A stretch of DNA of 64,000 nucleotides. Source: Lachnospiraceae bacterium. Its GTDB lineage: Bacteria > Bacillota > Clostridia > Lachnospirales > Lachnospiraceae. The notes under the pieces were generated by a model that did no database searches, was not told where the DNA came from, and was given only the letters and a program-made list of their open reading frames with translations. The DNA lies in contig QOUV01000008.1 of the NCBI GenBank assembly GCA_003862155.1, positions 1 to 64,000 of the forward strand. The letters are read 5' to 3'. The translations under genes were made by a program, and so were the position numbers. Of the stretch, positions 1 to 8,525 are shown piece after piece. Every line of letters begins with the position of its first letter. The first letter of the stretch is position 1.

Positions 1-3
1 GAA

Positions 4-26
4 CCCCAGGTGCCAGGCACCTGGGG
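4..26. repeat. Perfect 9-bp inverted repeat
   Basis: Arms CCCCAGGTG (4-12) and CACCTGGGG (18-26) are perfectly complementary around a 5-base centre, and the centre itself extends the symmetry. There is no T-run on either side within the window, so an intrinsic terminator is not supported. It lies just downstream of the ferredoxin remnant on the minus strand. It may be a REP-like palindrome, but it is cut close to the window edge and only one copy is visible. Confidence 0.6.
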
Positions 27-56
27 TGGATATGATTTCTGGTTTGTCGGAAACGT

Positions 57-245
57 TTATTTTTCCAGATAATACTTTGTTTTTCCGATGCTCTTTTTGC
101 CATACTCGATTGCGCCGACTGGACAGCCGCCGATGCAGGCATTACACTGAGTGCAGTCTTTGCCCCAGACCGGTTTACCATTAACCAGCTTAATGTTTCC
201 GAGTGGACAGTTCTTATTTGATCCTGCTCCCGATTCCGGCGCGGA
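57..245 (-). pseudogene. C-terminal remnant of a 4Fe-4S ferredoxin-domain protein
   Basis: Translation of the minus strand gives about 62 codons ending in TAA at 57-59. It contains CTQCNACIGGCPVGAIEYG, a textbook 4Fe-4S ferredoxin half, preceded by an NCPLGNI segment that matches the last cysteine of a first cluster motif. The tail resembles EFR1-type flavodoxin/ferredoxin proteins. The frame is closed upstream by TAG at 246-248 and has no plausible start codon, and the N-terminal part with the rest of the first Cys motif is missing. It sits directly after the cobU-like stop codon, offset by one frame. A decayed 3' remnant left by a deletion is the simplest reading. A frameshift product of the upstream gene is possible but unsupported. 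Confidence 0.7.
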
Positions 246-645
246 CTACCCAGACATCTTCGGCCTCTTTTGCGAGAAGGCAGGAAGTGCGGCCGACAAG
301 CTCCGCCCAAAAACGCTGTCTTTCATCAATGGGCACTACTCCGCAGCCAACTATATGGCATAGGATTATATCATTTTTCTCTGACAGGATTTGAGAAGAC
401 AGTTCCTCCGCTGCGGTATCTATATCTGTTTTAGGAGCATTTTCACAAGAATTGATATGAGTAAAAAGCTGGTCATCAGATGAATCGATACATGATTTGT
501 CTTCCTGAGTATTTGATTTGAACTGTTTTTTTAGAAATTGATCTGCTATCTCGCTGACATTTTGGGGAAGAATACTCTTTCCTGGGAACTGACTCTCCGC
601 GAATTCTCTCTCTCCCTGATACCTGCCGGAAATGATAAGAATCAT
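214..645 (-). CDS. CobU-like protein with degenerate P-loop
   Basis: A 143-residue protein related to adenosylcobinamide kinase/guanylyltransferase (CobU), best supported by its C-terminal half. The CHIVGCGVVPIDERQRFWAE stretch followed by LVGRTSCLLAKEAEDVWVV and AGIG matches the conserved CobU end (E/V-G-x-G-V-VP, GR, A..AD.V). The N-terminal P-loop, which in this lineage usually reads GGxxQGK, is SGRYQGE here, so the phosphate-binding Lys is Glu. The middle is low in similarity and Asp/Ser-rich. The start ATG overlaps the stop of the folate gene as ATGA, suggesting translational coupling. No other cobalamin gene is nearby. It may be inactive or have another role. Confidence 0.65.
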   Translation of the reverse strand: MILIISGRYQGEREFAESQFPGKSILPQNVSEIADQFLKKQFKSNTQEDKSCIDSSDDQLFTHINSCENAPKTDIDTAAEELSSQILSEKNDIILCHIVGCGVVPIDERQRFWAELVGRTSCLLAKEAEDVWVVRAGIGSRIK

Positions 646-1196
646 AGGAACAGTCCCTTTTCGCTGAAAATAAGAAGCATTGGGATGTCTCCGTCGTGTG
701 TCGGAACTTTGTCAGCCATGCACTCTGAATAGCATACTCCGATCCGCATCACATCCGGATATTTTTTAAAGAACCTGTCGTAGTACCCCTTACCGTATCC
801 AATGCGGTTTCTTATCTTGTCAAAGATCAGGCCCGGTGTAAATGAGACGGCCTTTCCACCGGTGTACTCTTCTGTTCTGTCGGTCGGCTCCATGACATGA
901 AAAGTTCCCTCTTTAAAGGAATTTAAGTCATTTACCTTGTAAAATTTAATATTATCTCCCTCTGTCACAGGAAAATAGAGGCTTTTTTTCTTCATCAGGA
1001 TAAACCCTGCCAGAGACAGCAGATCCACCTCGCTTCCGAGTGGATAGTACATGAGAAATTTATCGTAGGCGGCGAAGAGAAAGTCCCAATTATTTAAAAT
1101 TGCATTAACTATCTCTTCGGAGTATTTCTGCCTCTCTTCGGCTGGAATATTGTCGCGGATTTTTTTATATCTTGCTCTTAAATCGTCTGAAGCCAT
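642..1196 (-). CDS. 5-formyltetrahydrofolate cyclo-ligase
   Basis: A 184-residue protein of the MTHFS/YgfA family, which converts 5-formyl-THF to 5,10-methenyl-THF using ATP in the cytosol. It has the basic N-terminal helix, the YYPLGSEVDL segment for folate binding, a PGLIFDKIRNRIGYGKGYYD stretch containing the family signature GxGKGYYDRF near residues 133-142, and the GVCYSECM segment close to the C-terminus. Length is normal for the family. It is 29 bp downstream of larB and overlaps the cobU-like gene by 4 bases, so the four genes from polC onward probably form one transcript. The alternative name fthC/ygfA is not assigned because usage differs among genomes. Confidence 0.93.
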   Translation of the reverse strand: MASDDLRARYKKIRDNIPAEERQKYSEEIVNAILNNWDFLFAAYDKFLMYYPLGSEVDLLSLAGFILMKKKSLYFPVTEGDNIKFYKVNDLNSFKEGTFHVMEPTDRTEEYTGGKAVSFTPGLIFDKIRNRIGYGKGYYDRFFKKYPDVMRIGVCYSECMADKVPTHDGDIPMLLIFSEKGLFL

Positions 1197-1225
1197 AGAA
1201 CCTCCTTATAGCAGATGCATCTGTC

Positions 1226-1921
1226 TTATTTTTTCTGATTCTCGTTTCCCCTCACTGCAAGCCTGTTTATCTGAGTCGCAATGTAACCGGCGCCGTATCC
1301 GTTGTCGATATTTACGACTGAAATGCCGTTCGCACAGCTGTTGATCATCGTAAGGAGTGCCGAAAGCCCGTGGAAACTGGCGCCGTAGCCTACTGAAGTT
1401 GGAACAGCTATAACAGGATTAGATACAAGGCCTCCGATTACGCTCGCGAGAGCGCCCTCCATTCCGGCAACACAGATGACGCAGTTGGCCAGCTCTATAG
1501 CATCTGTCTTTGATAAGAGCCTGTGGATTCCGCTTACTCCGACATCGAAGATCCTCTCGACATTGCTTCCAAAGTACTCCGCTGTCTGGGCGGCCTCCTC
1601 TGCGACAGAGATATCGGCCGTACCTGCGGTGCAGACGGCGATAAGGCCTTCCTTTTCTGGAAGGGTCTGCGGTGGGACTTTAAGAATCCTGCTGACTGGA
1701 TCGTAGCAGGCATCTGGCAGGGCTTTTTTTAAAACTTCATACTGATGCTTACTGGCTCTGGTCCCGAACGCCTCTCCATCTTTTTCGACTAATTTTTTAT
1801 AGATTGATACGAGAAATTCGTCATTTTTTCCCTGACAGAAAACAACTTCCGGAAAACCTGTCCGGCGCTTTCTGTCAGTGTCTATTTTGGCAAAACCCAT
1901 TTCTTCGTAAATATGGTCCAT
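1226..1921 (-). CDS. larB: LarB-like pyridinium biscarboxylate mononucleotide synthase
   Basis: A 231-residue protein of the LarB (PurE-related) family. LarB carboxylates and hydrolyses nicotinic acid adenine dinucleotide in the first step of nickel-pincer nucleotide cofactor synthesis for lactate racemase-like enzymes. Diagnostic segments are GFAKIDTDRKRRTGFPEVVF at the N-terminus, CTAGTADISVAEEAAQTAE in the middle and GMEGALASVIGGLVSNPVIA, GYGASFHGLSALLTMINSCA and GIGxxNIDNGYGAG-like motifs toward the end. The family usually has about 25-30 more N-terminal residues; here the polC stop lies 10 bp upstream, so the protein begins almost directly at the conserved domain. No larC or larE is in the window. 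Confidence 0.88.
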   Translation of the reverse strand: MDHIYEEMGFAKIDTDRKRRTGFPEVVFCQGKNDEFLVSIYKKLVEKDGEAFGTRASKHQYEVLKKALPDACYDPVSRILKVPPQTLPEKEGLIAVCTAGTADISVAEEAAQTAEYFGSNVERIFDVGVSGIHRLLSKTDAIELANCVICVAGMEGALASVIGGLVSNPVIAVPTSVGYGASFHGLSALLTMINSCANGISVVNIDNGYGAGYIATQINRLAVRGNENQKK

Positions 1922-1930
1922 ATATACCCT

Positions 1931-4900
1931 TTACATAAAATCGAAGATCGAAAGCTGGTTGCTCTCCGGCAGGTCTTTTAGAAGGCCGAGGCGCTTCATA
2001 GTCTCACAGATGGTCTGTGAAACCTTGCCGCGCTCCCTCATATCGTCCATTGACAAAAATTCCTGCTGGGAAGCGGCTATTGCCAGCGATTCAGCGGCTG
2101 TATCGCCCATCCCGTCGATCGATGAGAATGGAGGAAGCAGCTTACCGTCGATTATCTGGAAATACCTTGCATCGGACTTGTAGAGATCAATAGGCAGAAA
2201 TTCGAAGCCTCTCGCGTACATCTCCTGAACGATACGCATATCCCTGTAGCTTCCCTTGTCCTTTGCGGTCAGCTTTTCGCCGCTCTTTTCCTTGTCCTCT
2301 ATTTCCTGCAGGTAGTGCTTTAAGGTCTCCTCGCCCATACACATTTTCTCGTAGGAGAAGTCTGTGGCTCTGATCGAGAAAAATGCTGCATAGTAGGCCA
2401 GAGGATAGAACACCTTGAAATAAGCGATCCTCCATGCCATCATGACATAGGCGGCTGCGTGGGCCTTCGGGAACATGTACTTGATCTTCTCGCAGGAGGA
2501 TTTGTACCAGTCCGGAACGCCGTGATCCTTCATGTCTTTGACCCATTCCGGCCACTGTGGGACAGCACCTTTGGCGACCTTTCCCTTACGGACACGCTCC
2601 ATTATAGTAAAGCTCTCCTCCGGGTCTAGTCCTTTGTTTATAAGGTAGATCATTATATCGTCACGGCAGCAGATACAGGTCGAAAGAGTAGCCGTGCCGC
2701 TCTTGATAAGCTCCTGTGCGTTTCCCAGCCATACGTCGGTACCGTGTGAGAGGCCGGAGATCCTGATCAGGTCTGAAAACATCTGAGGCTTTGCCTCTTT
2801 GAGCATCTCCATCGCAAAATCCGTACCGAACTCAGGGATTCCAAGAGTTCCAAGCTCTGTGTTCTTCCAGAGCTGCTCAGGCTTTACCTTAAGAGCCGAG
2901 GTATCTTTAAAGAGACTCATGACGGATTTATCGTCGAGCGGTATCTTTGTCGCATCGAGCCCTGTCAGATCCTCAAGCATTCTTATCATCGTAGGATCAT
3001 CGTGTCCTAAGATATCGAGTTTAAGGAGGTTTGAATCGATCTTGTGGTAATCGAAGTGAGTCGTTACGATATCGCTCGTCATATCGTTCGCCGGGTGCTG
3101 TACCGGCGTGAAGGTATCGATCTCCTCTCCTACTGGCAGTACCACGATTCCGCCCGGATGCTGTCCTGTAGTCCTTCTGACTCCGGTGCAGCCTTCGACT
3201 ATACGGTCGATCTCGCAGTGCCTCTTTGAAATACCATGCTCGTCGCAATAGTGCATGATGTAGCCATATGCGGTCTTGTCAGCCAGTGTTCCGATAGTCC
3301 CTGCCTTAAATGTCTGCCCGTCTCCGAAAATTACGGCTGTGTAGGCGTGTGCCTTAGACTGGTAGTCGCCTGAGAAGTTAAGGTCTATATCAGGCTCCTT
3401 GTTGCCTTTAAATCCAAGGAAAGTTTCAAACGGGATATCAAACCCCTGTTTCGTAAGCTCGTGTCCGCAGACCGGGCAGACTTTATCCGGCATATCGCAG
3501 CCGGAGTTTCCTGCAAATGCCTTTACTTCCGGTGAATCGAAGTCCACATAGTGGCACTTCGGGCACAGATAGTGAGGTGGAAGCGGATTTACCTCTGTGA
3601 TACCTGCCATAGTGGCTACGAATGAAGAGCCGACTGAACCACGGCTTCCAACGAGGTAACCGTCCTCTACCGACTTCCATACCAGCTTCTGCGCGATGAT
3701 ATACATTACGGCGTAACCGTTTGAAATGATCGAATTGAGCTCACGCTCAAGTCTTGCGGAAACCTGCTTTGGAAGATCGTCGCCATACATTTCGTGAGCC
3801 CTTGTATAGCAGATCTTCCTTAGCATCTCGTCGGAATCCGGAATTACAGGAGGACACTTGTCAGGCCTGGTCGGCTTAATAATGTCTACCATGTCGGCTA
3901 TCATATTCGGGTTATCTATTACTACCTCATGAGCTTTTTTATCTCCCAGGTAGGAGAACTCTGAAAGCATCTCATCTGTAGTGTGAAGATAAAGAGGTGG
4001 CTGGTGGTCCGCGCCCTTCATCTCCTTTTCAGCCTGGATTATGCGCCTGTAGACCTCGTCCTCAGGGTTTAAAAAATGGACATCGCAGGTGGCACAGACA
4101 GGCTTATTGAACTCTTCGCCGAGGGAGACTATTTTTCTGTTGATGTCGTTTAAGCCCTCTTCGTCGGTGATACCACTCTTTTCATCCGAAAGCAGGAACA
4201 TGTTATTTCCGTTCGGCTGGATTTCGAGATAGTCGTAGAAATTTACTATCCTTGCAAGCTCTGCGTCGCTTCGCCCGAGGAGAACTGCCTGATAGAGCTC
4301 TCCCGCTTCGCAGGCACTTCCGATGATAAGCCCCTCCCTGTGCTTTAAGACTTCGCTCTTCGGGACTCTCGGGTATCTGCGGTAGTATTTCAGATGCGAG
4401 ATCGAAACGAGTCTGTAGAGGTTGATGCGGCCTACATCGTTTTTGGCTAAAACTATGCAGTGGTGAGGCTTAGATTTCATTATGGCCTCCGGGCTCATTT
4501 TTCCCTGCTCGTTTAATTCGGACAGAGTATTTATATTTTTCGCCTTGAGCTTTTTTGCGAGTTCTATAAAAATAAGCGCAGTACACTCTGCGTCGTCTAC
4601 TGCCCTGTGGTGATGTCCGAGTGGAACGTCAAGAGCCTTAGCGACGTTGTCGAGTGTCAGTTTTCCAATGCCGGGGATCAGATACCTTGCCATCGGCATC
4701 GTATCGCAATATGTAAAATCCCAGTCAATTCCAAGCTTTTTCGCCTTGTTGTGAATGAAGCCGGTATCGAAATCCGCGTTGTGGGCTACAAGGACAGCAT
4801 CTCCGATAAACTCTTTGAATTTTGGAAGGATTACATCAATCCCAGGAGCGTCTGCGACATCGGAATCAGTGATGCTCGTAAGCTCAGTGATCCTGAATGG

Positions 4901-6394
4901 TATAGGAATATGCGGATTTACAAATTCACTGAAACGGTCTAAGATCTCGCCGTCTTTTACTTTTACAGCGCCGATTTCAATGATCTCGCACTTGTCGGCG
5001 TTTAGTCCGGTGGTCTCTATATCGAATACGACATATTCGTCGTCTAATGTCTGATCCTTTACATTTGTCGCGATGGTCTTCGTGTCGTCTACGAGATAAA
5101 TCTCGCAGCCGTAGATGACTTTGAAGTCTTTTAAGCCGGATGCAGCTGAAGCTGCATCTGGGAATGCCTGGACTACGCCGTGATCTGTAATGGCGATGGC
5201 CTTGTGGCCCCACTTTGCGGCCTGCTTAATGATATCTGAGACGTCGCTTACGCCGTCCATATCACTCATCTTTGTGTGACAGTGAAGCTCGACTCTCTTC
5301 TCTATCGCATTGTCCATGCGCTTGATACGAAAGTCGTTTATCTGCATGATGCCCCGGATGCGCCCGATCGATATCTCGTGGTCAAATGAGTCCTCTGATG
5401 CATCGCCCTTTATCTTTATAAAGGCTCCGGCCCTGACCTTTTCTTTGATCAGTGAAGCCTGCTCTTTCTGAAGGAAGAGCTTGGCCCTTATCGTGTCAGT
5501 AAAATCTGTAATAGTAATTATAAAGAGGACTTTTCCGTTTCTTAACTCCCGATCCTCTGTACAGCGTACCTGACCGTGGATTATCACTTCACCCATTTCG
5601 GTCGTGATATCCTTGATATCGATGCTGTTTTCATCGAAATCTCTGCCGTAGATCGTATCGGGATTCTTCGATTTCGTGAGATATACCTTCTTCTCAAACG
5701 GCTTCTTTTCATTTTTGTCAGGCGTATCGTCTGAAGGCTTGTCGTATGGATTTTCGGCTGGAAGAGGTGCCTCTTTTTCTGCTTCAGCGGCTTCTTTACC
5801 TTTATTATCTGCTTTTTCTACATTTGCCACAATATCGGCAATTTTTTTATGAATCAGGGCGTCCTTTTTGGCGCTGTCGTTCTGGTGGTCCTCTGCCGGC
5901 ACGTATTCAGTATCGATTACGAGATCAAGGCCAAGCCTCTCGTTAAAAATCTTATCGAGAACCGAGACGAGCTCTGAGTCCTTTTTGTGGCATATGCTCG
6001 TATCCTCGAGAGATACGATGAGTTTATTGTCCTCGAAACGGAATTTGCTTCTCTCTAAAATCTGAAAGAGGACCGGAGAAGCCTTGTGAATTTCCTCCAA
6101 AATGCTGTCTCTGTACGAATGGTAGAGGTCTTCAGCAGAATATGTATCCGGCAGGTTAAAAGATTCGAAGATTCTTACCCTCGTGCCCTTTCCACTGAAA
6201 TACTGGGCTTGTATCCTGTCTTCCAGCTTCCAGATCGCGCGCTTTGGGATTATGGTATCGGATTTCAGATAGACACGGAGGACAGACTTGTCCCTGTTAG
6301 TCGAAAGTCTCTCAATCTCGCAGTTCTGCAGTACAAAACCGGTCTTATCCTGATCTTTAAGTTTTCCAAATACATCAAAGAATTTTCTTTCCAT
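1931..6394 (-). CDS. polC: DNA polymerase III subunit alpha, PolC type
   Basis: A 1487-residue replicative polymerase of Gram-positive type. The domain order is an N-terminal region, an OB fold (about 265-350), a PHP domain beginning at RVELHCHTKMSDMDG (about 365), and a proofreading DEDDh exonuclease inserted in the PHP domain. The exonuclease carries FDIETTG near 455, AHNADFD and HHRAVDDAE. A zinc-binding CPKCHY...CPVCG segment lies near 946, and the catalytic EPDIDLNFSG near 1001. B. subtilis PolC is about 1437 residues. ATG at 6394 is chosen over an upstream in-frame TTG (6397) because AGAGGA lies six bases before it. It follows ispG by 29 bp, as in the Bacillus rasP-polC neighbourhood where proS normally intervenes. 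Confidence 0.97.
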   Translation of the reverse strand: MERKFFDVFGKLKDQDKTGFVLQNCEIERLSTNRDKSVLRVYLKSDTIIPKRAIWKLEDRIQAQYFSGKGTRVRIFESFNLPDTYSAEDLYHSYRDSILEEIHKASPVLFQILERSKFRFEDNKLIVSLEDTSICHKKDSELVSVLDKIFNERLGLDLVIDTEYVPAEDHQNDSAKKDALIHKKIADIVANVEKADNKGKEAAEAEKEAPLPAENPYDKPSDDTPDKNEKKPFEKKVYLTKSKNPDTIYGRDFDENSIDIKDITTEMGEVIIHGQVRCTEDRELRNGKVLFIITITDFTDTIRAKLFLQKEQASLIKEKVRAGAFIKIKGDASEDSFDHEISIGRIRGIMQINDFRIKRMDNAIEKRVELHCHTKMSDMDGVSDVSDIIKQAAKWGHKAIAITDHGVVQAFPDAASAASGLKDFKVIYGCEIYLVDDTKTIATNVKDQTLDDEYVVFDIETTGLNADKCEIIEIGAVKVKDGEILDRFSEFVNPHIPIPFRITELTSITDSDVADAPGIDVILPKFKEFIGDAVLVAHNADFDTGFIHNKAKKLGIDWDFTYCDTMPMARYLIPGIGKLTLDNVAKALDVPLGHHHRAVDDAECTALIFIELAKKLKAKNINTLSELNEQGKMSPEAIMKSKPHHCIVLAKNDVGRINLYRLVSISHLKYYRRYPRVPKSEVLKHREGLIIGSACEAGELYQAVLLGRSDAELARIVNFYDYLEIQPNGNNMFLLSDEKSGITDEEGLNDINRKIVSLGEEFNKPVCATCDVHFLNPEDEVYRRIIQAEKEMKGADHQPPLYLHTTDEMLSEFSYLGDKKAHEVVIDNPNMIADMVDIIKPTRPDKCPPVIPDSDEMLRKICYTRAHEMYGDDLPKQVSARLERELNSIISNGYAVMYIIAQKLVWKSVEDGYLVGSRGSVGSSFVATMAGITEVNPLPPHYLCPKCHYVDFDSPEVKAFAGNSGCDMPDKVCPVCGHELTKQGFDIPFETFLGFKGNKEPDIDLNFSGDYQSKAHAYTAVIFGDGQTFKAGTIGTLADKTAYGYIMHYCDEHGISKRHCEIDRIVEGCTGVRRTTGQHPGGIVVLPVGEEIDTFTPVQHPANDMTSDIVTTHFDYHKIDSNLLKLDILGHDDPTMIRMLEDLTGLDATKIPLDDKSVMSLFKDTSALKVKPEQLWKNTELGTLGIPEFGTDFAMEMLKEAKPQMFSDLIRISGLSHGTDVWLGNAQELIKSGTATLSTCICCRDDIMIYLINKGLDPEESFTIMERVRKGKVAKGAVPQWPEWVKDMKDHGVPDWYKSSCEKIKYMFPKAHAAAYVMMAWRIAYFKVFYPLAYYAAFFSIRATDFSYEKMCMGEETLKHYLQEIEDKEKSGEKLTAKDKGSYRDMRIVQEMYARGFEFLPIDLYKSDARYFQIIDGKLLPPFSSIDGMGDTAAESLAIAASQQEFLSMDDMRERGKVSQTICETMKRLGLLKDLPESNQLSIFDFM

Positions 6395-6423
6395 CAAAAA
6401 TCCTCTATCGAAATCCGCTGGAT

Positions 6424-7485
6424 TTATTTGTTTTTCTCTGCTCTCATCTGATCGAGCTCACTGCGAAGGGCAGAAAGAAGTTCATTTTCAGGCAGTTTCT
6501 TTACGATCTCGCCGTGCTTTATTAGAAGGCCGACTCCGTCGCCACCGGCTATTCCGATATCAGCTTCCTTCGCCTCTCCGGGGCCGTTTACAACGCAGCC
6601 CATAACAGCGACTTTGACATCGAGGTCGTCGTAATCGTGCACAATATTTTCGACCTTTTCAGCCAGTCCGATAAGGTCTATCTGCGTTCTGCCGCAGGTC
6701 GGACAGGAGACGATCTCAACACCGCCTTTCCTTAGCCCCAGAGTCTTTAAAATTTCTCTGGCTGCATAGACCTCTTCCACAGGGTCTGCGGTAAGAGAAA
6801 CTCTTATAGTATCACCGATTCCCTGACTTAAGATAAGTCCAAGCCCGACAGATGACTTTATAAGACCTCTTTTAAGAGTTCCGGCCTCGGTAATACCGAC
6901 GTGGAGCGGATGGTCTGTCTTTGTGCTGATAAGTTCATGAGCCTTTACAGCCATAAGGACGTCGGATGACTTTATTGAAATGACAAGGTTGTCATATCCA
7001 AGGTCCTCTATTATTGCTGCCTCTTTTAAGGCGCTCTCAACTAAGGCCTCGGCAGTAACACCACCGTATTTTTCGAGAAGATCCTTTTCAAGTGAGCCGG
7101 AATTTACACCGACTCTGATCGGGATGTTGCGATCTTTAGCACAATCTACTACTGCCTTTACGCGGTCCCGGCTTCCGATATTTCCAGGGTTGATACGGAT
7201 CTTGTCGGCACCGTTTTCAATCGAGGCGATCGCAAGTCTGTAATCGAAGTGGATGTCTGCCACAAGCGGAATGTGAATCTGCTTCTTGATCTCCTTAATA
7301 GCCCTGGCAGCCTCCATTGTCGGAGCTGTACAGCGGATTATGTCGCAGCCGGCAGCCTCTAAGCTCTTTATCTGTGCGACTGTGGCGGACACATCCTCTG
7401 TCCTGGTATTTGTCATTGACTGAATAAGAACAGGATTACCGCCTCCGATAACCCTGTCTCCAATGTGAACTACTTTTGTCTTCAT
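6424..7485 (-). CDS. ispG: 4-hydroxy-3-methylbut-2-en-1-yl diphosphate synthase
   Basis: A 353-residue IspG (GcpE), the penultimate enzyme of the MEP isoprenoid pathway, which reductively opens MEcPP using a 4Fe-4S cluster. The N-terminal TIM barrel begins IGGGNPVLIQSMTNTRTEDV. The cluster cysteines are in SCPTCGRTQIDL near residues 260-270 and in VMGCVVNGPGEAKEADIG further on. Length is typical of the short bacterial form. The start ATG overlaps the rseP stop by 4 bases. With dxr and uppS in the same operon it links precursor synthesis to undecaprenyl-phosphate production. Confidence 0.97.
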   Translation of the reverse strand: MKTKVVHIGDRVIGGGNPVLIQSMTNTRTEDVSATVAQIKSLEAAGCDIIRCTAPTMEAARAIKEIKKQIHIPLVADIHFDYRLAIASIENGADKIRINPGNIGSRDRVKAVVDCAKDRNIPIRVGVNSGSLEKDLLEKYGGVTAEALVESALKEAAIIEDLGYDNLVISIKSSDVLMAVKAHELISTKTDHPLHVGITEAGTLKRGLIKSSVGLGLILSQGIGDTIRVSLTADPVEEVYAAREILKTLGLRKGGVEIVSCPTCGRTQIDLIGLAEKVENIVHDYDDLDVKVAVMGCVVNGPGEAKEADIGIAGGDGVGLLIKHGEIVKKLPENELLSALRSELDQMRAEKNK

Positions 7486-8525
7486 AATTGTCTTGTGATA
7501 ATCCTTCTGATGTCGTTTCCCATGATAAGAACCATAAGTACCATAAGAATAACGAATCCAACCGCGTTAATATATGCTTCTACCTTCTCTGGAATCTTTT
7601 TCCGGGTGATTCCTTCGATGATAAATATAAGGAGCCGCCCTCCGTCGAGCGCCGGGAAAGGCAGAAGATTCATAACTCCAAGGTTTGCAGACAAGAGGAT
7701 CGTGATATTTATCATGTTCATTACGACATAGTAGATGCCGTCTGCAACAGACTCCTTGTAGGTATCTCCGATAGTCTTTACGATACCGACAGGACCTGAC
7801 ATATCGTTTATTGTAAGATGCCCTAGAACGAGCTCCTTTAAGCTTTGAAATACCACGTAGATCTGATACTTGATCTCGTAAAATCCGTACTGGATAGTTC
7901 CCAAAAAGCCCGGATGAGTCATTTCAGGAGAACCGACAATACCGATAAGACTCCGCTTAAGCTTCTTGTCGTACTTCGGCGTTATCGCCGATTTTTTTAA
8001 GACGCCACCGTGTCTGTACTTTACATTATAGCTGCTTTTTTTGTGAAAAAAAGTATAAACGCTGATCTCGTTATAAAAATGTATCGGGTAACCGTCAATA
8101 GAGACGATCGTATCTCCTGCCTTAATCCCGGCCTGTTCTGCCGGATAGTCCTTTGTGACCCCGCCTACATTCGGTGCGTAGTACCCGGCTGAACCAATCA
8201 TAATAAGAGACAGGAGAAAAGCCAGGATGAAGTTAAACAGAGGTCCCGCGAATACGATCAAAAATCTCTGCCAGAGCGGCTTTTTATTAAAGGCCCTGTC
8301 ATCCTCGCTGTCGGAATCCTCTCCCTCCATGACGCAGGCTCCGCCAAAAGGCAGGAGCCTCAGACTGTACTTCGTCTCACCCTTCCCGAATGAGAAGAGC
8401 TTTGGTCCGAATCCGACAGTAAATTCATTTACCCTTACGCCACATGCTTTCGCAACAGAAAAATGGCCGAGCTCATGAAATATGATGATAAAGCCGAAAA
8501 TGAGTATGGCTATTATAATGTGCAA
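7482..8525 (-). CDS. rseP: RIP metalloprotease (site-2 protease), RseP/RasP
   Basis: A 347-residue polytopic membrane zinc protease that cuts anti-sigma factors and remnant signal peptides within the membrane. The first membrane helix carries the zinc motif HELGH (about residues 17-21). A single PDZ domain follows after the second helix (YPAEQAGIKAGDTIVSIDG). The second active-site motif NLLPFPALDGGR is near residue 286, followed by a final helix. In Bacillus the counterpart RasP sits in the same dxr-rasP order. It overlaps dxr by 13 bases and ispG by 4 bases. Confidence 0.95.
   Translation of the reverse strand: MHIIIAILIFGFIIIFHELGHFSVAKACGVRVNEFTVGFGPKLFSFGKGETKYSLRLLPFGGACVMEGEDSDSEDDRAFNKKPLWQRFLIVFAGPLFNFILAFLLSLIMIGSAGYYAPNVGGVTKDYPAEQAGIKAGDTIVSIDGYPIHFYNEISVYTFFHKKSSYNVKYRHGGVLKKSAITPKYDKKLKRSLIGIVGSPEMTHPGFLGTIQYGFYEIKYQIYVVFQSLKELVLGHLTINDMSGPVGIVKTIGDTYKESVADGIYYVVMNMINITILLSANLGVMNLLPFPALDGGRLLIFIIEGITRKKIPEKVEAYINAVGFVILMVLMVLIMGNDIRRIITRQL

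Noticed and set aside
2187..2555. Minus-strand 122-codon frame inside polC
   Set aside because: A frame-shifted shadow of polC with biased Arg/Gly/Leu content and no family resemblance.
5746..6451. Plus-strand frames opposite the polC 5' end
   Set aside because: They lie wholly antisense to polC, without signals for expression and without domain similarity.
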